Positions 60,517-64,000 of a DNA stretch of 64,000 nucleotides are shown piece by piece. The stretch spans positions 16,112-80,111 of the forward strand of contig JAEYRD010000053.1 in the NCBI GenBank assembly GCA_023435725.1. The letters are read 5' to 3'. Positions within the stretch are counted from its first letter, which is position 1; the number at the start of each line of letters is the position of its first letter. A model generated the notes under the pieces. The model had not been told where the DNA came from and did no database searches. It worked only from the letters and a program-made list of their open reading frames with translations. This DNA comes from Pseudomonadota bacterium (GTDB taxonomy: Bacteria > Pseudomonadota > Alphaproteobacteria > Rhizobiales > Xanthobacteraceae). The position numbers were made by a program, and so were the translations under genes.

Positions 60517-60631
60517 GATGTCCGTCAAACCAGCCGCATAATCCGTCGTTAAAAAACACTCGCTAAGCAGCGTCAAAGATTGAGTCCAAAGATCGGGTCC
60601 AAGGATTGAGTCCAAGGGAAGGAAGCTTGAG

Positions 60632-61357
60632 ATGGCACGAGTTGCACTGGTGACGGGTGGTACGCGGGGCATTGGCGCTGCGATCAGCAAGGCGCTGAAG
60701 GCGGCCGGCTACAAGGTTGCAGCGAGCTATGCCGGCAATGATGCCGCAGCGGAGAAGTTCAAGGCCGAGACCGGTATCGCCGTCTATAAATGGGACGTCG
60801 CGTCGTTCGATGCGTGCGCGGAGGGCGTGAAGAAGGTTGAGGCTGATCTCGGTCCCATCGACGTGCTCGTCAACAATGCCGGCATCACCCGCGACACCGC
60901 CTTCCACAAGATGACGCTCGAGCAGTGGAACGCGGTGATCAACACCAATCTCGGCTCGCTGTTCAACATGACGCGCCAGGTGATCGAAGGCATGCGCGCG
61001 CGCAAGTTCGGCCGCATCATCTCGATCTCGTCGATCAACGGCCAGAAGGGGCAGTTCGGCCAGGTCAACTATTCCGCGGCGAAGGCCGGCGACATCGGCT
61101 TCACCAAGGCGCTTGCGCTCGAGAACGCCAAGGGCGGCATCACCGTGAACGCGATCTGCCCGGGCTACATCAACACCGAAATGGTGCAGGCGGTGCCGAA
61201 GGACGTTCTGGAAAAGAACGTGATCCCGCAGATCCCGGTCAACCGTCTCGGCGAGCCCGAAGAAATCGCGCGCGCCGTGGTGTTCCTCGCGGCCGACGAG
61301 GCCGGCTTCATCACCGGCTCGACGCTGACCATCAATGGCGGCCAATATCAGACCTGA
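60632..61357 (+). CDS. phaB: Acetoacetyl-CoA reductase
   Basis: This 241-residue SDR enzyme has cofactor motif ARVALVTGGTRGIGAAISKA near 2-21, NNAGIT in the central strand, and catalytic Ser-Tyr-Lys in ISSINGQKGQFGQVNYSAAK near 137-156. The C-terminus has GSTLTINGGQYQT. It reduces acetoacetyl-CoA to (R)-3-hydroxybutyryl-CoA with NADPH, the second step of PHB synthesis. GGAAGG lies just upstream. No PHA synthase (phaC) lies in the window. Confidence 0.96.
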   Translation: MARVALVTGGTRGIGAAISKALKAAGYKVAASYAGNDAAAEKFKAETGIAVYKWDVASFDACAEGVKKVEADLGPIDVLVNNAGITRDTAFHKMTLEQWNAVINTNLGSLFNMTRQVIEGMRARKFGRIISISSINGQKGQFGQVNYSAAKAGDIGFTKALALENAKGGITVNAICPGYINTEMVQAVPKDVLEKNVIPQIPVNRLGEPEEIARAVVFLAADEAGFITGSTLTINGGQYQT

Positions 61358-61440
61358 TCTAGCGACGGGCCTCTAAGCGAAGAGCCTTCGAGCCAAAAGC
61401 CTGTAGCTTCGGGCGCGACAAGGCGATAGTGAAGACGAAA

Positions 61441-61463
61441 ATGCCCGGCCTCGTGCCGGGCAT
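61441..61463. terminator. Hairpin between phaB and the EamA transporter gene
   Basis: ATGCCCGGC-CTCGT-GCCGGGCAT is a perfect 9-base stem with a 5-base loop. The T-rich tract lies on the minus-strand side (TTTTCGTCTTC), so on the plus strand it may only stabilise the phaB message. Confidence 0.45.
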
Positions 61464-61488
61464 CCGCGTCCTCAGAGCCCTTCAATTG

Positions 61489-62358
61489 ATGACCCCGCGC
61501 ACAGCCACGCTTATCGGATTGACCGCGATCCTGATGTGGTCGCTGCTCTCCGTGATGACGGTGGCGACCGGAAAAATCCCGGCCTTTCAGCTTGCGGCGA
61601 TGACGTTCGCGATCGGCGGTCTCGTCGGGCTCCTCACCTGGATCGGCCGCGCTGGGGCCGCCAGGAGCCTGCGCCAGCCGCTTGTCGTCTGGGCGGTCGG
61701 CGTCGGCGGCCTGTTCGGCTATCACGCCCTTTATTTCCTCGCCCTGCGTTTCGCGCCGCCGGCCGAAGCAGGCCTTCTGAATTATCTGTGGCCGCTGCTG
61801 ATCGTGCTGTTCTCGTCGTTCCTGCCGGGCGAGCGGCTTGCCGTGCATCACATTATCGGCGCCGTGCTCGGCCTCGTCGGCACCGTGCTGCTGTTTGCCG
61901 GCAGCACCTCCGGCTTCGCGCCGGGCCAGGTGCCGGGATTGATCGCGGCTTTCGTCGCGGCCTTTGTCTGGGCAACCTATTCGGTGCTGTCGCGCCGGCT
62001 GAAGGCCGTACCGACCGATGCGGTCGCGGGCTTCTGTCTCGCCACCGCAGTGCTCGCCGCGCTGATGCATGGTCTGCTTGAAACCACCGTGTGGCCGGAG
62101 ACCACGCTGCAATGGCTCTCCGTGATCGCGCTCGGCATCGCCCCTGTTGGTGCGGCATTCTATGCCTGGGACATCGGCATGAAGCGCGGCGACATCCGCG
62201 TACTCGGTGCCGCCTCCTACGCGACGCCGCTGCTCTCGACCGGCTTTCTCATCGCCGCCGGTTTCGCCAAGGCGAGCGCCAACATCGCCATCGCCGCCAT
62301 CCTGATCGCCGGTGGCGGCCTGATCGCGGCGAAGGACATGGTGCTGCGGAAGCGGTGA
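61489..62358 (+). CDS. EamA/DMT-family transporter
   Basis: This 289-residue protein starts at ATG 61489 (MTPRTATLIGLTAILMWSLL) and has ten membrane segments in two EamA repeats. The first repeat ends near LVGTVLLFAGSTSGF and the second starts WATYSVLSRRLKAVPTDAVA. Resembles aromatic amino acid or metabolite exporters of the YddG type, from the sequence FQLAAMTFAIGGLVGLL and YHALYFLALRFAPPAEAGLL. Substrate not determined. No obvious operon partner. Confidence 0.9.
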   Translation: MTPRTATLIGLTAILMWSLLSVMTVATGKIPAFQLAAMTFAIGGLVGLLTWIGRAGAARSLRQPLVVWAVGVGGLFGYHALYFLALRFAPPAEAGLLNYLWPLLIVLFSSFLPGERLAVHHIIGAVLGLVGTVLLFAGSTSGFAPGQVPGLIAAFVAAFVWATYSVLSRRLKAVPTDAVAGFCLATAVLAALMHGLLETTVWPETTLQWLSVIALGIAPVGAAFYAWDIGMKRGDIRVLGAASYATPLLSTGFLIAAGFAKASANIAIAAILIAGGGLIAAKDMVLRKR

Positions 62359-62360
62359 TT

Positions 62361-62486
62361 GTCATTCCGGGGCGATGCGCAGCATCGAGCCCGGAATCCA
62401 TCTATCGGCGTCAATGGTGGGGAGATGGATTCTCCGATGCGCAACTGCGCATCATAGTTCGCCGCTATGCGGCGCCTCGGAATGAC
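62361..62486. repeat. Palindromic intergenic repeat (GTCATTCCG ... CGGAATGAC)
   Basis: The outer arms GTCATTCCG and CGGAATGAC enclose several smaller complementary pairs (GCGATGCGC / GATGCGCA region, GCCGCTATGCGGC). This is another well-known Bradyrhizobium intergenic repeat. It fills the space between converging genes. Confidence 0.75.
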
Positions 62487-62493
62487 GGCTTGC

Positions 62494-62916
62494 CTACGGC
62501 TCCCAGCCCTTCGGCGCGAGCTCGAATTTTGCGAACTCGAACGCGGGTGCCACGGTGCAGCCGACCAGCGTCCACTCGCCGGTGGTCTCGGCCATCTGCC
62601 AGGCATTCGCTGGCACGATCCCCTGTGGCCGCTCGCCGCCGATGAGATTGACGCCGAGCCGTACCTCGTGCTGGGAGCAGCCTTCATGCGCGATACGCAG
62701 CGTCAACGGGCTGCCCGCGTAATAGTGCCAGGTCTCGACCGCATCGATGCGGTGCCAGTGCGAACGCTCGCCGCGCGCGAGCAGGTAGTAAATCAGGGTC
62801 GAGCGCGACCGCCCGTTGGCGTCCGTGGTCTGGTCGCGAAAGGTCTCGCGATAGTGGCCGCCTTCGGGGTGCGGGCGGAGTTCTAGGCGCGCGATGATCT
62901 CGGCTGCGGTCGGCAT
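62494..62916 (-). CDS. Cupin domain protein, DUF985 family
   Basis: This 140-residue cupin has ELRPHPEGGHYRETFRDQTT near 11-30, with His/Glu typical of the family, then RSTLIYYLLARGERSHWHRI near 36-55 and VETWHYYAGSPLTLRI near 58-73. The C-terminal half carries WTLVGCTVAPAFEFAKFELA. Function is not settled; related cupins bind sugars or act as isomerases. It is the gene downstream of gloB in the same direction (9-base gap). Confidence 0.9.
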   Translation of the reverse strand: MPTAAEIIARLELRPHPEGGHYRETFRDQTTDANGRSRSTLIYYLLARGERSHWHRIDAVETWHYYAGSPLTLRIAHEGCSQHEVRLGVNLIGGERPQGIVPANAWQMAETTGEWTLVGCTVAPAFEFAKFELAPKGWEP

Positions 62917-62925
62917 CGATCCCCG

Positions 62926-63693
62926 TCAGGACTTGTTCTTGCGCTCGCGCAATTCGCCGAACACGACGGCGGCATCAGCACCCTTCATGTGTAGCCTGGC
63001 TGCGACCGAGGGTTCATCAGCGCGCAGGAACACATTTGCTCGCTTCTCTTCACCAAGCAGTGAGGGGATGGTCGGCTTGTTCTCGGCGCGGAGCTTGGCA
63101 ACTTCCGCCGCGCGCGCCTGGAGCGCCGCATTGTCCGGCTCGATGGTGAGCGCAAACTTGACGTTCGAGGCGGTGTATTCGTGGCCGCAATAGAGCTTGA
63201 AGTCGTCGGGCAGGGCTCGCAGCTTCATAAGCGAATCCCACATCATCGGGTAGGTGCCTTCGAACACCCGGCCGCAGCCGATCGAGAACAGCGTGTCGGC
63301 GGCGAACACCGTCTTCTCGTTGTCGAACACGTAGGAGATGTGGTCGAGCGTGTGGCCGGGCGTCTCGACGACGCGCCCCAGCAGGGTGCCGATCTTGACC
63401 ACGTCGCCATTGGCGACGCGCAGGTCGACGTCTGCGATCTTCGTCGTCTTGTCGTGCGGCGCGACGACGCGGCAATTGTATTTCTGCTTGAGTTCGGCGA
63501 CCCCTCCAACATGATCGCCGTGATGATGGGTGATCAGGATGTCGGTGAGCTGCCAGCCCTCGCGCTCCAGTGCCTTCAGGATGGGGCCGGCCTCCGGCGC
63601 ATCGATCGACGCGGTTGCCTTGGTTTCCACATCGTGGATCAGATAACCGAAATTGTCGTTTAAACAGTTGAAAGTACGAATTTCGGCGGCCAT
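62926..63693 (-). CDS. gloB: Hydroxyacylglutathione hydrolase (glyoxalase II)
   Basis: This 255-residue MBL-fold enzyme starts at ATG 63693 (MAAEIRTFNCLNDNFGYLIH); the open frame to 63867 overlaps the intergenic region. Metal motif THHHGDHVGGVAELKQKY near 55-72, His in VVETPGHTLDHISYVF near 107-122, Asp in VFAADTLFSIGCGRVFEG near 128-145, and the C-terminal glutathione region (HEYTASNVKFAL). It hydrolyses S-lactoylglutathione in methylglyoxal detoxification. It is divergent from the methyltransferase gene at the right edge. Confidence 0.95.
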   Translation of the reverse strand: MAAEIRTFNCLNDNFGYLIHDVETKATASIDAPEAGPILKALEREGWQLTDILITHHHGDHVGGVAELKQKYNCRVVAPHDKTTKIADVDLRVANGDVVKIGTLLGRVVETPGHTLDHISYVFDNEKTVFAADTLFSIGCGRVFEGTYPMMWDSLMKLRALPDDFKLYCGHEYTASNVKFALTIEPDNAALQARAAEVAKLRAENKPTIPSLLGEEKRANVFLRADEPSVAARLHMKGADAAVVFGELRERKNKS

Positions 63694-63801
63694 GACATCT
63701 CCATCGCGCTCAGCCCCGCCAGACAAATATGGCGTTAACGTTGCGCAGGCAATGCAATATTCCGCGCGCGGCGCCGGCCTTGTACATGTTACATTGCCGT
63801 C

Positions 63802-64000
63802 ATGAGCATCGACGTCGTCGACCTCCGCGAGTTCTATTCCCGTCGTCTCGGGATTGTGGCGCGGCAAATGATCAACCGCGGCATCAGGCAGCGCTGGCCG
63901 AACGCCGAGGGCCAGCGCGTGCTCGGCATCGGCTATCCGACGCCCTATCTCGGCCTGTTCCGCGAGGACGCGGAGCGCTGCATCGCCTTCATGCCGGCGG
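63802..64000 (+). CDS. SAM-dependent methyltransferase, partial (cut by right edge)
   Basis: The frame starts at ATG 63802 (MSIDVVDLREFYSRRLGIVA) and runs off the edge after 66 codons. The visible part has the N-terminal helical cap (QMINRGIRQRWPNAEG) and motif I-like QRVLGIGYPTPYLGLF, which lacks the usual G-x-G-x-G but fits the class I family found next to gloB in Bradyrhizobium. It is divergent from gloB with a 108-base interval. The function is not known. Confidence 0.75.
   Translation, partial: MSIDVVDLREFYSRRLGIVARQMINRGIRQRWPNAEGQRVLGIGYPTPYLGLFREDAERCIAFMPA

Noticed and set aside
1..64000. CRISPR arrays, tRNA or rRNA genes, and insertion-sequence transposases
   Set aside because: No regularly spaced direct repeats, no tRNA-like cloverleaf with conserved arms and no transposase motif were seen on either strand; a dedicated search was not possible.

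Overview
The window looks like chromosome of a Bradyrhizobium-type alphaproteobacterium (Nitrobacteraceae). This rests on the high G+C of most genes, a phaR / phaA-phaB polyhydroxybutyrate locus, a divergent acdS-acdR pair (ACC deaminase and its Lrp-type regulator), and short intergenic palindromic repeats typical of that group. The assignment is inference from gene content; no rRNA or tRNA was seen.

Layout. 1-5.4 kb: a visibly more A+T-rich island on the minus strand. It holds a SERAC1-like alpha/beta hydrolase followed by a long open frame cut by the left edge. That second protein has a STAND-like C-terminal region with no visible P-loop, one membrane segment and pentapeptide repeats. Two small secreted proteins and a frameshifted DEDDh exonuclease follow. 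6.2-11.6 kb: a catabolic locus (AA_synth protein, fumarylacetoacetase-family hydrolase, GntR regulator, zinc-type oxidoreductase, extradiol-dioxygenase-like VOC protein, Bug-type periplasmic binding protein) with ATTTTCGAAAAT palindromes in front of both arms. 12.0-16.2 kb: a partner-switching and two-component locus (STAS, Na/Pi-cotransporter-PhoU, receiver-SpoIIE phosphatase, HATPase, stand-alone receiver). 16.2-26.4 kb: a 1.4-kilo-residue autotransporter, a LuxR-type regulator, a hybrid histidine kinase, a metallo-beta-lactamase-fold protein fused to a kinase-like C-terminus, and a second STAS protein. Two near-identical TACCC/GGGTA palindromes tie parts of this region together.

26.6-39.2 kb: a probable multi-component envelope system. 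It contains three HupE/UreJ-family membrane proteins and a membrane-anchored PpiC-like isomerase in one overlapping operon, divergent from a secreted DUF3604 (PHP-like) protein. A small exported protein, a 2OG-Fe(II) oxygenase, a membrane protein fused to a spermidine-synthase-like domain, a TonB-dependent receptor and a GspC-like orphan follow. The genes suggest metal handling around a secreted metallohydrolase, but the function is unknown.

39.3-64 kb: ordinary metabolism. SDR/NTF2/HxlR, LysR/MFS/aldo-keto reductase, an amidase with a histone-like Lys/Ala-rich tail, metY-metA methionine synthesis, polysaccharide deacetylase, RecQ, acdS/acdR, a carboxymuconolactone decarboxylase-like protein, an outer-membrane protein, a lipase, a branched-chain aminotransferase, a methyltransferase, phaR, phaA-phaB, an EamA transporter, a DUF985 cupin, gloB, and a methyltransferase cut by the right edge.

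The two best candidates for an undescribed system are the hydrolase / NTPase-less STAND-pentapeptide pair at the left edge and the DUF3604-HupE-PpiC-oxygenase-aminopropyltransferase-TonB cluster at 26.6-38.2 kb.
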